64,000 bases of DNA, taken from JALHST01 sp038316335. GTDB lineage: Bacteria; Bacteroidota; Bacteroidia; Flavobacteriales; Flavobacteriaceae. A model generated the notes under the pieces. That model made no database searches, had not been told where the DNA came from, and saw nothing but the letters and a program-made list of their open reading frames with translations. Each line of letters begins with the position of its first letter. The first letter of the stretch is position 1. The stretch spans positions 1 through 64,000 of the forward strand of contig JBBQAM010000013.1 of assembly GCA_038316335.1 (NCBI GenBank). Reading direction: 5' to 3'. Of the stretch, positions 25,290 through 33,704 are shown piece by piece. The translations under genes were made by a program, and so were the position numbers.

Positions 25290-26510
25290 TTAGGTAATCT
25301 TTACTGCGATGCGATGGCATGCATTGTTCAAATACCCCTTTGGATTCCAACCTGGAAGCAACATCGGCTGTGATACACCCCGTGAATCGGTTGCTTTGGC
25401 CCAAACCTCATAGTACCCTTCTTGTGGGAAGGTTATGTCGGCCGAAAAATGTTGCCATGCCAGGCGGTTTATAGGCCTTTCTACAGGACAAGAAATCCAT
25501 GTAGCCCCAAAATCAATTGAATAGTGCATTTGGGCGACTTGCAATTCGCCTGCCCATGCATGGCCTCGAATCTTCAGTCGTTTTCCTTTTGGAAGTATGG
25601 CCCCTGATTTGGGATAGGTTATAAGTGATTTGACCGGCATTGATTCTATGATACACATCTCTTCATCCGGAACTTTTTCGCCTGGAGCGACCGGTTTACA
25701 GGGCATGCGATAAGAAGATCCTTCCATCTTTTCCCCATCATGTATTTTATCACGGATACTGATTCTATTGATCCATTTTCCAGAAACCGACGCGGGCCAG
25801 CCACCCGCGACCAACCGGAGTGGGTGACCATGTGCTAGGGGAATATCAGTCCCATTCATTTGATATGCCAATAGGGTTTCGTCTTGAAGTGCCTTTGACA
25901 TGGGCACTCCACGCGATATTGGTTCTTTACCGGGATCTCTGCTTAAATGCAAGTCAGCGGCATGGTAGCCAATATATACGGCATTCTTTTTAATTCCGGC
26001 ATCTTCCAAAACATCCCGAAGCCTGACCCCGGTCCAGGAAGCACAAGAAACCGCGCCTACTGTCCATTGATTGCCTTTCGCCGGGGGGTCGAATTCACTT
26101 CGCCCATTACCACCGCACTCCAGAAGTAGCTGATAGGTGTATGACTTGAATTTTGTTTTGAGTTCCTGTATACTATAGGTCTTTGACTTGCTTACAGATT
26201 CCCCATCGATGGTCAGCGACCAGTTGTCAAGGTCTATATTTTCGGGAATAATGCCATTGTTTCGTACAAACATGACCTTATTTGGTGTAATAGTATCATC
26301 CAACATATGTGCTTTTGCCTCAATATTCCAAGGCTTATCGCTCAGAACCACCATCTCAGGATCTAATTCAAACATTTTAAAGGGGTCTGGATCTTGTAAT
26401 GCCAAAGGCACATAATCAAGAGGAAGTAGCTTGCCAAAAACGATATCAGTTCCCAAGGTACTGATCATTGTTGCCAAAAGCGTCTTACTTACAAATTTTC
26501 TTCTTTCCAC
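25290..26510 (-). CDS. Sulfite oxidase-family molybdopterin oxidoreductase
   Basis: 406 residues. The N terminus MERRKFVSKTLLATM resembles a Tat signal, so export in folded form is likely. The molybdopterin domain contains LLLECGGNGRSEFDP, with Cys132 as the expected Mo ligand, and VGAVSCASWTGVRLRDVL. The C-terminal Mo-co dimerisation (Ig-like) domain has MHYSIDFGATWISC and YEVWAKATDSRGVSQP. Family members oxidise sulfite or reduce substrates such as oxidised Met; SorA-like sulfite dehydrogenase fits the cytochrome neighbour best. Probable operon with the cytochrome and fatty acid hydroxylase. Confidence 0.88.
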   Translation of the reverse strand: MERRKFVSKTLLATMISTLGTDIVFGKLLPLDYVPLALQDPDPFKMFELDPEMVVLSDKPWNIEAKAHMLDDTITPNKVMFVRNNGIIPENIDLDNWSLTIDGESVSKSKTYSIQELKTKFKSYTYQLLLECGGNGRSEFDPPAKGNQWTVGAVSCASWTGVRLRDVLEDAGIKKNAVYIGYHAADLHLSRDPGKEPISRGVPMSKALQDETLLAYQMNGTDIPLAHGHPLRLVAGGWPASVSGKWINRISIRDKIHDGEKMEGSSYRMPCKPVAPGEKVPDEEMCIIESMPVKSLITYPKSGAILPKGKRLKIRGHAWAGELQVAQMHYSIDFGATWISCPVERPINRLAWQHFSADITFPQEGYYEVWAKATDSRGVSQPMLLPGWNPKGYLNNACHRIAVKIT

Positions 26511-26627
26511 TGCGTAGGTAAAAATTGGTTGTCCCGTAAAGTTAGGATATTTAATCTCAAAATCGGTAACTTTGGTTACTTAGGATCGATAGGCTAGATT
26601 ATAATCTTTTATCAAGGTGCAGTATAA

Positions 26628-26939
26628 TTAACTAGTATCTTTCGATAGTAAGGAACTTGAATTTTTGCTACGCTTAAAAACATAGGTGTAAAACCACATC
26701 ATTGTAAATGTGGGTAAGAAATCCATCCCCGGTAAAATTTCCTCAATAAAGGTTACCACTCCTGCAATTTCGCCGATACGACCCTTATACATGCGAGTCA
26801 TCAACCAAGCGGCTAAGGGTGCCCAAATAATATCGGAGAATTCACCGATAAAGGGAATTGCGAAGGAAAGCATTCCAATCGCATCGAATAGCAGACTTAA
26901 AAGTAAAAGCCGTTGTTTTTTATTCTTGTCCTTAGGCAT
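26628..26939 (-). CDS. Small membrane protein, unknown function
   Basis: 103 residues with a basic N terminus (MPKDKNKKQRLLL) and about three hydrophobic stretches (LLSLLFDAIGMLSFAIPFIGEF, IIWAPLAAWLMTRMY and FLPTFTMMWFYTYVF). A Lys/Ser-rich tail follows. Flavobacteriaceae often carry such a protein near folE; I know no function. The ATG lies four bases after a TACCTTTA -7 element with TTG 20 bases upstream, so the mRNA may be leaderless or nearly so. Confidence 0.75.
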   Translation of the reverse strand: MPKDKNKKQRLLLLSLLFDAIGMLSFAIPFIGEFSDIIWAPLAAWLMTRMYKGRIGEIAGVVTFIEEILPGMDFLPTFTMMWFYTYVFKRSKNSSSLLSKDTS

Positions 26940-26942
26940 ACC

Positions 26943-26973
26943 TAAAGGTACGACTTACTCCCTTTCATGACAA
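26943..26973 (-). promoter_or_regulatory. Promoter of the small membrane protein gene
   Basis: Minus strand TTG (26971-26973), 20-base spacer, TACCTTTA (26943-26950; 7 of 8 to TAnnTTTG counting fixed and free positions). The ATG begins at 26939, about where transcription should start. Confidence 0.5.
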
Positions 26974-27061
26974 TTAGGAGGCCTAATTTAACAGCATACG
27001 GTTAACTTTGAATTGAATTTTCATTCATCCCTTTTTACTACTTAAAAAGCATATCCTTCCT

Positions 27062-27661
27062 TTAGGATAAGTGCGAACTTATTAACTTTAAAAATTCGTT
27101 CCTGGTTTCGATTTTCTCGAACTGCCCCCTAAATCCAGAAGTGGTCGTGACCGAATTCTGCTTTTGTACGCCACGCATCATCATACACATATGTGCTGCC
27201 TCGATTACGACAGCTACGCCTTGCGGTTTAAGGGTTGTATTGATGCATTCAAGGATATCATGTGTCAATCGCTCCTGCACCTGCAATCTTCTCGCAAAAA
27301 TGTCGACCACCCTAGGTATTTTGCTCAAACCTACAATGTGTCCATTCGGGATATAGGCAATATGGGCTTTCCCAAAAAAGGGCAACATATGATGCTCACA
27401 TAAAGAGTACACCTCTATGTCTTTTATAATTACCATCTCATCATAACTTTCAGCGAACATGGCACTTTTAAGAATTTCAACGGCATCCTGCTTGTAGCCC
27501 TGTGTCAAAAAAAGCATGGCCTTGGCGGCCCTTTCCGGGGTCATCGCCAATCCTTCTCGGGTAACATCCTCCCCAAGTTCGCTAATAATGCCCGAATACC
27601 TGCTTTTCAGTTGGTCGGTTACTTCTAAGTTATATTCTTCTAAATTTCTATATCGAGACAT
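27062..27661 (-). CDS. folE: GTP cyclohydrolase I
   Basis: 199 residues, usual length. It converts GTP to 7,8-dihydroneopterin triphosphate, the first step to folate and, in some species, other pterins. Zn ligands are Cys88 and His91 (SLCEHHMLPF) and Cys159 (HMCMMMRG). GLSKIPRVVDIFARRLQVQERLT is the family signature. Cytoplasmic homodecamer. No folate-pathway neighbour lies next to it. It is divergent from the lolD operon, with 250 bases between start codons. Confidence 0.96.
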   Translation of the reverse strand: MSRYRNLEEYNLEVTDQLKSRYSGIISELGEDVTREGLAMTPERAAKAMLFLTQGYKQDAVEILKSAMFAESYDEMVIIKDIEVYSLCEHHMLPFFGKAHIAYIPNGHIVGLSKIPRVVDIFARRLQVQERLTHDILECINTTLKPQGVAVVIEAAHMCMMMRGVQKQNSVTTTSGFRGQFEKIETRNEFLKLISSHLS

Positions 27662-27856
27662 ATGGGAATGTTCAAGTTGGTATTTCTATTTTTGCATTCT
27701 ATTTGATAAATAAAGCACCTATTTACGATATCCCCTATTTCAAATGAATGCAATATTAACGTTAATAATCAAAGGAAATAGTATCTTACCCATCAGTCGT
27801 TCGACGAAAAGGAAGCTAACATAGAAACATTCGTTAAAAATAATACACATTCGTCA

Positions 27857-27890
27857 TACTTTTGTAATGTAAGGGTTAATGTTAACTTTG
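27857..27890 (+). promoter_or_regulatory. Overlapping tandem promoters for the lolD operon
   Basis: TACTTTTG (27857-27864) and TAACTTTG (27883-27890) are both perfect -7 elements. The TTTG ending the first also serves as a -33 element for the second with an 18-base spacer. The second would start transcription near 27896, so the coding start must be 27912, not the in-frame ATG at 27879. Confidence 0.65.
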
Positions 27891-27911
27891 CGAGCCACTA
27901 AGTGCAACTAC

Positions 27912-28574
27912 ATGATAATAGCCACCAATATTCAGAAATTTTACGGCAAACTACAAGTATTGAAAGGCGTCGACCTTCATATCAAAAAAGGGGAAATTGT
28001 TTCGATTGTAGGGCCCTCAGGTGCTGGAAAGACCACCCTGTTACAAATTCTAGGAACATTGGATTCGCAATCGAACAAGGCAGAGAGTCGATTGGTCATC
28101 AACGGGAAGGAACTCAATGGGCTTTCAGAAAAAGAACTGGCAAGATTTAGAAACGAGCATATTGGTTTTATCTTTCAATTCCATCAATTATTGCCTGAAT
28201 TTACGGCCCTTGAAAATGTTTGTATTCCTGCTTACATTAAAAAAACTTCGCGGGAAGACGCTGAAAAAAAAGCAAAAGAATTGCTCGATTTTTTGGGGCT
28301 TGCCAAGAGATACGACCATCGACCCACTGAATTATCAGGTGGTGAACAGCAAAGGGTAGCAGTTGCCAGGGCATTGGTAAATGGGCCCTCGATTATTTAT
28401 GCCGATGAGCCTAGTGGAAATTTGGATTCTGAAAGTGCGGATAATCTCCATCGATTATTTTTTGAACTTCGGGATACATATGGGCAAACGTTTGTCATCG
28501 TAACCCACAATGAGGAACTGGCCGATATGGCCGACCGTAAATTGACCATGGTAGATGGCTTAATAACCCAATGA
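27912..28574 (+). CDS. lolD: ABC transporter ATPase, LolD-like
   Basis: 220 residues from ATG 27912 (MIIATNIQKFYGKLQVLKGV). Walker A GPSGAGKTT, Q-loop FQFHQLLPEF, signature LSGGEQQRVAVARAL, Walker B IIYADEPSGNLD and the switch His in VTHNEE are all present. It belongs to the MacB/LolD group; LolD powers release of lipoproteins from the inner membrane. No LolC/E permease is adjacent, so the partner is elsewhere. Downstream are a CPBP protease (one base gap) and a TIGR02757 gene (overlap), forming a three-gene operon. Confidence 0.88.
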   Translation: MIIATNIQKFYGKLQVLKGVDLHIKKGEIVSIVGPSGAGKTTLLQILGTLDSQSNKAESRLVINGKELNGLSEKELARFRNEHIGFIFQFHQLLPEFTALENVCIPAYIKKTSREDAEKKAKELLDFLGLAKRYDHRPTELSGGEQQRVAVARALVNGPSIIYADEPSGNLDSESADNLHRLFFELRDTYGQTFVIVTHNEELADMADRKLTMVDGLITQ

Positions 28575-28575
28575 A

Positions 28576-29133
28576 ATGTTGAATTCAGTTTGGGTATTTT
28601 TAAAATATCCACGGTATAAACAGGATGAAAACACGAACTTCGATTATCGCTTTCGTGTTTTTAGAAACCTACTGGCGATTTCGATTCTGATAAGCCTAAC
28701 CCTTGGGATGGCTATCGGCGTTTTCGAAATGATCTTTAAATTGAATTTTGGAACCAATGCTTTAGATGTGCTCTTCGAAGATGTTTCGATGCTCGGTTTC
28801 TTTACATTGGCGGTTTTCATTGCGCCGATTTTAGAGGAGCTAATTTTTAGGGGACCCATGCGTTTTTTTAAAAATCATAGGGTCTTTGCGTACGTTTTTT
28901 ACATCTTGACCCTAAGTTTTGGATTTTACCATCTCACCAATTTCGAAATTACCACCACTACCTTACTTTTTTCACCATTGTTGGTAGCACCGCAAATAAG
29001 CGTGGGCATTTTTCTAGGGTATATTCGCGTACGATTCGGGCTTATTTGGTCGATTTCATTGCATGCCGCTTATAATTTGGTACTCGTAGGGCCCGTATTG
29101 CTCCTCCGATTCCTTAACCCAACTTTTGAATGA
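28576..29133 (+). CDS. CPBP-family intramembrane glutamic protease
   Basis: 185 residues, several membrane helices. The conserved CPBP (Abi/Rce1) motifs are present: EELIFRGPMR (Glu87, Glu88, Arg92), FGFYHLTN (His119) and a C-terminal HAAYN. Relatives cleave prenylated or membrane proteins or act in bacteriocin immunity. Substrate unknown. The ATG follows the lolD stop by one base, and the stop overlaps the next start by four bases, implying coupled translation. Confidence 0.88.
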   Translation: MLNSVWVFLKYPRYKQDENTNFDYRFRVFRNLLAISILISLTLGMAIGVFEMIFKLNFGTNALDVLFEDVSMLGFFTLAVFIAPILEELIFRGPMRFFKNHRVFAYVFYILTLSFGFYHLTNFEITTTTLLFSPLLVAPQISVGIFLGYIRVRFGLIWSISLHAAYNLVLVGPVLLLRFLNPTFE

Positions 29134-29894
29134 CACACATCGAATTACGGGAATTTTTAAATGCCAAAGTAGCACAATATAATCGTCCGACCTTTTTGTC
29201 AAGCGACCCGATTCAAATACCACATCAATTTTCAAAGAAGGAAGATATCGAAATCAGTGGGTTTTTAACGGCAACCATTTCTTGGGGCAATCGGAAAAGC
29301 ATTATCAATAATGCCATAGCTATGATGCAACTTATGGACAATGATCCATATGATTTCGTCTTGAACCATCAAAAAAGGGATCTTGAAGGGTTGTCGCGTT
29401 TTGTTCATAGAACGTTCAATGGGGAGGATCTCACGTACTTTGTGGTAAGCCTGAACAACATTTATAAAAAATATGGGGGGTTGGAGGAAGTCTTTGGTAA
29501 GAATGCCATCAAGCAACCTGTTCAAGAAGCCATTTCTGATTTTAAATCTATTTTTTTTGAACTTCCCCATCCCAAAAGGACCACCAAACATATAAGCGAC
29601 CCATTAAAGGGTTCTGCCGCCAAGCGTATCAATATGTTCTTACGGTGGATGGTCAGGGAGAATTCGACCGGTGTCGATTTCGGGATTTGGAAAAGGCTCT
29701 CCCCTGCTCAACTCTCTTGCCCATTAGATGTGCATACCGGGAATGTAGCTCGAAAATTGCACCTTTTGAAACGCAAACAAAACGATGCGAAGGCAGTCTA
29801 TGAATTGGATAATTTGTTACGACAACTAGATACACAAGACCCGGTAAAGTACGATTTTGCCTTGTTCGGTCTGGGAGCTTTTGAAAAGTTTTAA
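29130..29894 (+). CDS. TIGR02757-family conserved protein
   Basis: 254 residues, cytoplasmic. Recognisable features: an N-terminal helical part with PIQIPHQFSKKEDIEISGFLTATISWGNRKSII, then KRINMFLRWMVRENSTGVDFGIWK, and SCPLDVHTGNVARKLHLL near the C terminus. This matches TIGR02757, a Bacteroidota family whose fold may relate to helix-hairpin-helix glycosylases because of the LDVHTGNVAR segment and a final DPVKYDFALFGLGAFE. Activity is not known. It overlaps the CPBP stop by ATGA. Confidence 0.8.
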   Translation: MTHIELREFLNAKVAQYNRPTFLSSDPIQIPHQFSKKEDIEISGFLTATISWGNRKSIINNAIAMMQLMDNDPYDFVLNHQKRDLEGLSRFVHRTFNGEDLTYFVVSLNNIYKKYGGLEEVFGKNAIKQPVQEAISDFKSIFFELPHPKRTTKHISDPLKGSAAKRINMFLRWMVRENSTGVDFGIWKRLSPAQLSCPLDVHTGNVARKLHLLKRKQNDAKAVYELDNLLRQLDTQDPVKYDFALFGLGAFEKF

Positions 29895-30219
29895 AATTCG
29901 TTGTTTATTGGAATCATGATTTGGTCAGCGCCCAAATTATCATCAAGAAGGTGTTGGTCACCTTTTGACAACTCTTAATTCTCCCATATACAAGGCGAAT
30001 AGACTGCATCTTTCGCGCACGCTTTGATAGTTCGTGTTGATAATTTTCAACGCGCTTACCCATTGCCCCCTGGGCCTAATTCGGTATCCAATTGGGTCGC
30101 AACATGAAACAAGGACCCGTGATGTTCCTGTTCACAACAATACCATACGCATCGCGTATTAAAAACGAAAAACCACTGCCTTTGGGGCAATGGTTTTGCA
30201 AAGCAATACTACACACCAT
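29895..30219. other. Intergenic region between TIGR02757 and fasciclin genes
   Basis: 325 bases, ends of convergent genes. The right side holds the fasciclin terminator (30161-30197). The left 260 bases have no gene, tRNA or repeat that I can identify. Confidence 0.5.
30161..30197 (-). terminator. Terminator of the fasciclin gene
   Basis: Minus strand reads AAAACCATTGCC, a 5-base loop, then GGCAGTGGTTTTT. The stem is about 12 pairs with one G-T, followed by a T-rich stretch. Confidence 0.8.
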
Positions 30220-30804
30220 TTACGGCATAACTACTGTATCGATGGCATGTATGATTCCGTTTGAAGCTGGTACATCGGCCATAATGACCGTAGCCATTCC
30301 ACCTTTAGAATCGGTAAGGGTAACTTTACCGTTTACCAAGCTTAGGCTGATTTTTCCACCATTTACTGTGGTAACCTCAAAAACCCCATTATTGGCTTTA
30401 ATCGCATCTACCACTGCAGCGGCATTAAAAGAACCTGCAACGACATGATAGGTCAATATACCACTTAACGTGGCCTTATTTGAAGGTTCCAATAAAGTTG
30501 CAATTGTGCCATCAGGCAATTTGGCAAACACATCATTGGTAGGAGCAAAAACAGTAAACGGACCTTTCCCGTTCAAAGTTTCGACAAGATCCGCGGCCTT
30601 AACGGCGGCCACCAAGGTTGAAAAATTCTCGTTTCCTGCCGCGACGCCAACAATGGTAGGAGTCTCCTCAAGGTTGATGGCATTTGACGGTTCTGAATTC
30701 ATGGCAGTTTCATTCGAGTTCGGCATTTCTTTTTTTGTTTCCCCACAGCCCATAATCAAAAGGCCAGCGAAAGACATCGTTGCAATCGTTTTAAACATTT
30801 TCAT
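30220..30804 (-). CDS. Fasciclin (FAS1) domain lipoprotein
   Basis: 194 residues from ATG 30804 (MKMFKTIATMSF). A signal peptide ends in lipobox LIMGCGE, so this is lipid-anchored. A single FAS1 domain spans about 60-194, with NFSTLVAAVKAADLVETLNGKGPFTVFAPTNDVFAKLP (H1) and ADVPASNGIIHAIDTVVMP (H2). FAS1 domains mediate adhesion and matrix interactions. Longer in-frame starts at 30843 and 30825 would misplace the signal sequence. It has its own terminator. Confidence 0.92.
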   Translation of the reverse strand: MKMFKTIATMSFAGLLIMGCGETKKEMPNSNETAMNSEPSNAINLEETPTIVGVAAGNENFSTLVAAVKAADLVETLNGKGPFTVFAPTNDVFAKLPDGTIATLLEPSNKATLSGILTYHVVAGSFNAAAVVDAIKANNGVFEVTTVNGGKISLSLVNGKVTLTDSKGGMATVIMADVPASNGIIHAIDTVVMP

Positions 30805-31035
30805 AACTTTTTTTTTTAAATTCATGTAAAAGTAAACGAACAAAAACGCAATTGTCTTAAATTTTGTTTAAATTTTTACATTATTTGTTAAACAAAAAAG
30901 TTTTTAGAGGGCCTATCCTTTTTGCACGCTGCCTAGGTCGGCCGCATAATGATCTATTCTATTAAAAAACTGCTGAGAGTATGCGATGATCCCATCAAAT
31001 TCCCTATTTTTAAAAAATGACTAAAACGATATTCT

Positions 31036-32580
31036 ATGAAACAAATGTTACTCCTTATTGCGATTGCATTCCTGCAATTTTCCCCATCAAATGTGTATTC
31101 ACAAAAAAAGAAAGAAGATAGGGCAGCAAGCCCGATGAAAACTTCCCATAATAATGAACGGCACCTTCCGATCGATACGATTGTGACCACACAGCACAGT
31201 GTCACGGTCAACGGAACTGCCTTTCAATATACTGCACAAACTGGGACACAACCTGTTTGGGATGAGGCTGGAAAACCAATTGCTTCGTTACATTATACAT
31301 ATTATACACGCAATGATGTCAAGGATCGGGCAGCGCGTCCATTATTGATATCCTTTAATGGGGGACCCGGTTCGGGATCTGTTTGGATGCATTTGGCCTA
31401 TACGGGTCCACGAATCCTCAATATTGATGACGAGGGGTACCCTGTACAGCCTTATGGGGTCAAGGAAAATCCTTTTTCGGTATTGGATGTCACTGATATC
31501 GTGTATGTAAATCCAGCCAATACGGGCTATAGTCGTACTATTCCTGAATCAGGGGACGAAGTAGATCGCAAAAAGTTCTTCGGTATAAATGCCGATATCA
31601 AATACCTGGCGGAATGGTTGAACACCTTTGTCACTCGCAACAATCGCTGGCGTTCACCCAAATATATCATTGGTGAAAGTTACGGCGGGCCCCGCGTCAT
31701 GGGCTTATCATTGGCATTGCAAAACCAGCAGTGGATGTATTTGAACGGAGTTATCCTGGTTTCCCCTGCCGATTATAAAATCATTCGAAACGAAGGGCCT
31801 GTTGCCGAGGCGATCAATCTTCCTTATTATACTGCGGCGGCATGGCATCATAAGGCGCTCCCTGCAGAACTACAACAAAAGGATTTACTGGAAATATTGC
31901 CAGGCTCTGAAGATTACACTATCAATACCCTGATACCCGCACTAGCGAAAGGCGGATTTATAAGTGATGCAGAACGTAATTCGGTGGCAGAAAAAATGGC
32001 CTTATATACCGGTCTTTCTAAAAAAGAAATTTTAGACCAGAACCTTAACGTACCGACCGATTATTTCTGGAAGCATTTATTGAATGATCGCGGATATACG
32101 ATCGGCAGATTGGATAGTCGTTATTTGGGCATCGATCGTCAAGCGGCTGGAATGGAACCTGATTACAGCGCAGAGCTCACCTCTTGGCTCCACAGTTTTA
32201 CCCCGGCAATCAATTATTATCTACAGGAAGAACTCAAGTTTAAGACTGATATTAAATATAATATGTTTGGGCCGGTTCACCCATGGGACAACTCGGATGA
32301 AGAGACGCGAGAGAATCTGCGCCAGGCCATGGCCCAAAATCCGTATCTAAATGTGCTGATACAATCGGGCTATTATGATGGTGCAACTACGTATTTTAAT
32401 TCAAAATATTTAATGTGGCAGGTCGATCCAAGTGGTCGTATGCGTGATCGTTTTGAATTTAAGGGCTATCGTTCCGGTCACATGATGTATTTACGTCATG
32501 AAGATCTTAAACAAGCCAATAACGATATACGCGCATTTATTGATCGCACCCAGGCTAACGGGAAAAGCGCCAAGTATTAA
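31036..32580 (+). CDS. S10-family serine carboxypeptidase
   Basis: 514 residues with a signal peptide (about 1-22, ending VYSQ). S10 alpha/beta hydrolase: SFNGGPGSGSVWMHLAYTGPR near 106-126, catalytic Ser215 in IGESYGGPR, Asp in SGYYDGATTYFN and His in YRSGHMMYLRHEDL near the C terminus. Acts on exported peptides from the C terminus, in periplasm or outside. Part of a run of exported hydrolases from 31 to 36 kb; no tight operon spacing with its neighbours. Confidence 0.9.
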   Translation: MKQMLLLIAIAFLQFSPSNVYSQKKKEDRAASPMKTSHNNERHLPIDTIVTTQHSVTVNGTAFQYTAQTGTQPVWDEAGKPIASLHYTYYTRNDVKDRAARPLLISFNGGPGSGSVWMHLAYTGPRILNIDDEGYPVQPYGVKENPFSVLDVTDIVYVNPANTGYSRTIPESGDEVDRKKFFGINADIKYLAEWLNTFVTRNNRWRSPKYIIGESYGGPRVMGLSLALQNQQWMYLNGVILVSPADYKIIRNEGPVAEAINLPYYTAAAWHHKALPAELQQKDLLEILPGSEDYTINTLIPALAKGGFISDAERNSVAEKMALYTGLSKKEILDQNLNVPTDYFWKHLLNDRGYTIGRLDSRYLGIDRQAAGMEPDYSAELTSWLHSFTPAINYYLQEELKFKTDIKYNMFGPVHPWDNSDEETRENLRQAMAQNPYLNVLIQSGYYDGATTYFNSKYLMWQVDPSGRMRDRFEFKGYRSGHMMYLRHEDLKQANNDIRAFIDRTQANGKSAKY

Positions 32581-32676
32581 TGCAACATTGTCCGCGATCT
32601 TGTCAAATTAGTGACCACTCGATCCAAGGTGACTATCGAGTAACTATTTGGTTATCGTACCTCTAAGCCGTTCATA

Positions 32677-33597
32677 ATGAAGGTCAAAGTTGGCGTAATA
32701 CAGGAGTCCCCTGAATTCTTTAACAAGGAAAAAACGCTCCAAAAGATAGAGAAATTAACGGCGACCCATGCAAAACAGGGTTGCCAATTGTTGGTCTTTC
32801 CGGAGTCATTTGTTCCTGGATATCCCAGGGGGTTTGATTTTGGGGCTAAAATTGGCAGTCGCAGCGAGGAAGGTAGGAAATTGTTTGCCGAATTTGCAGC
32901 CAACAGCATCGTTATACCAAGTATCGATATTGTGCGGTTGGAACGCTTGGCCCAAAAAGAAAAGGTGTATTTGGTCATTGGGGTAACCGAAAAAAAGGCG
33001 CCAAGGGGTAGCTTGTACTGTTCAATGGTATACATTTCCCCTACCAAAGGATTATTGGGCATACATCGGAAGATAAAACCAACTGGCACTGAAAGGCTCG
33101 TATGGGCCGAAGCTGACGGGGAATCGCTTGTTACCTTCAATACGAAGATCGGCATATTAGGCGGTCTTATCTGCTGGGAGAATTATATGCCGCTAGCTCG
33201 TATGGCCATGTTTCAAAAGGGAGTTGAAATTTATGTGGCCCCAACTGCCGACGCACGGGATCAGTGGACTGCCACTATGCAACATATTGCCCTCGAAGGC
33301 CGCTGTTTTGTTCTGGGTTGCAACCAATATTATACAAAAGCGATGTATCCTGAAGAATATCAAGGTCTCGTTCGTGATGAACCTGAAAATCTATGTCGTG
33401 GCGGCAGCATTATAATTTCGCCCATGGGCAAGATACTGGCAGGTCCGCTTTTCGATAGAGCAGGTGTACTTGTCGCAGAATTAGATCTAGAGGACATTCA
33501 AAAAAGCAAACTTGATTTTGATGTGATCGGACATTATGCGCGGAACGATATTTTTGAATTAAAGGTGAATGGGCAACCGGAAACCCAATCGGAATAA
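32677..33597 (+). CDS. Nitrilase/carbon-nitrogen hydrolase family enzyme
   Basis: 306 residues, cytoplasmic. The Glu-Lys-Cys triad is readable: Glu43 (VFPESFVPGYPRG), Lys in GIHRKIKPTGTERLVW near 132-134, and Cys166 (GGLICWENYMP). The conserved KPT...ERLVW and PRG segments are typical of true nitrilases, which convert nitriles to acids and ammonia, rather than amidases. It is 96 bases downstream of the S10 peptidase. Substrate unknown. Confidence 0.88.
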   Translation: MKVKVGVIQESPEFFNKEKTLQKIEKLTATHAKQGCQLLVFPESFVPGYPRGFDFGAKIGSRSEEGRKLFAEFAANSIVIPSIDIVRLERLAQKEKVYLVIGVTEKKAPRGSLYCSMVYISPTKGLLGIHRKIKPTGTERLVWAEADGESLVTFNTKIGILGGLICWENYMPLARMAMFQKGVEIYVAPTADARDQWTATMQHIALEGRCFVLGCNQYYTKAMYPEEYQGLVRDEPENLCRGGSIIISPMGKILAGPLFDRAGVLVAELDLEDIQKSKLDFDVIGHYARNDIFELKVNGQPETQSE

Positions 33598-33704
33598 AAA
33601 CACCTTGTAGGGTCTGGCCGATTAGTACAACGACAAAATCAATCGGTCAAAGAGGCCATTGAACAGATAAGTAACTATATTTATAAAGTTTCTAACGACA
33701 AGAT

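Noticed and set aside
27687..27694. Perfect TATTTTTG as the lolD promoter
   Set aside because: It lies over 200 bases upstream with no -33 element, and a much better promoter pair is at 27857-27890.
29895..30160. Decayed gene or tmRNA in the gap
   Set aside because: No frame with family motifs, no tRNA-like end or terminator pattern found.
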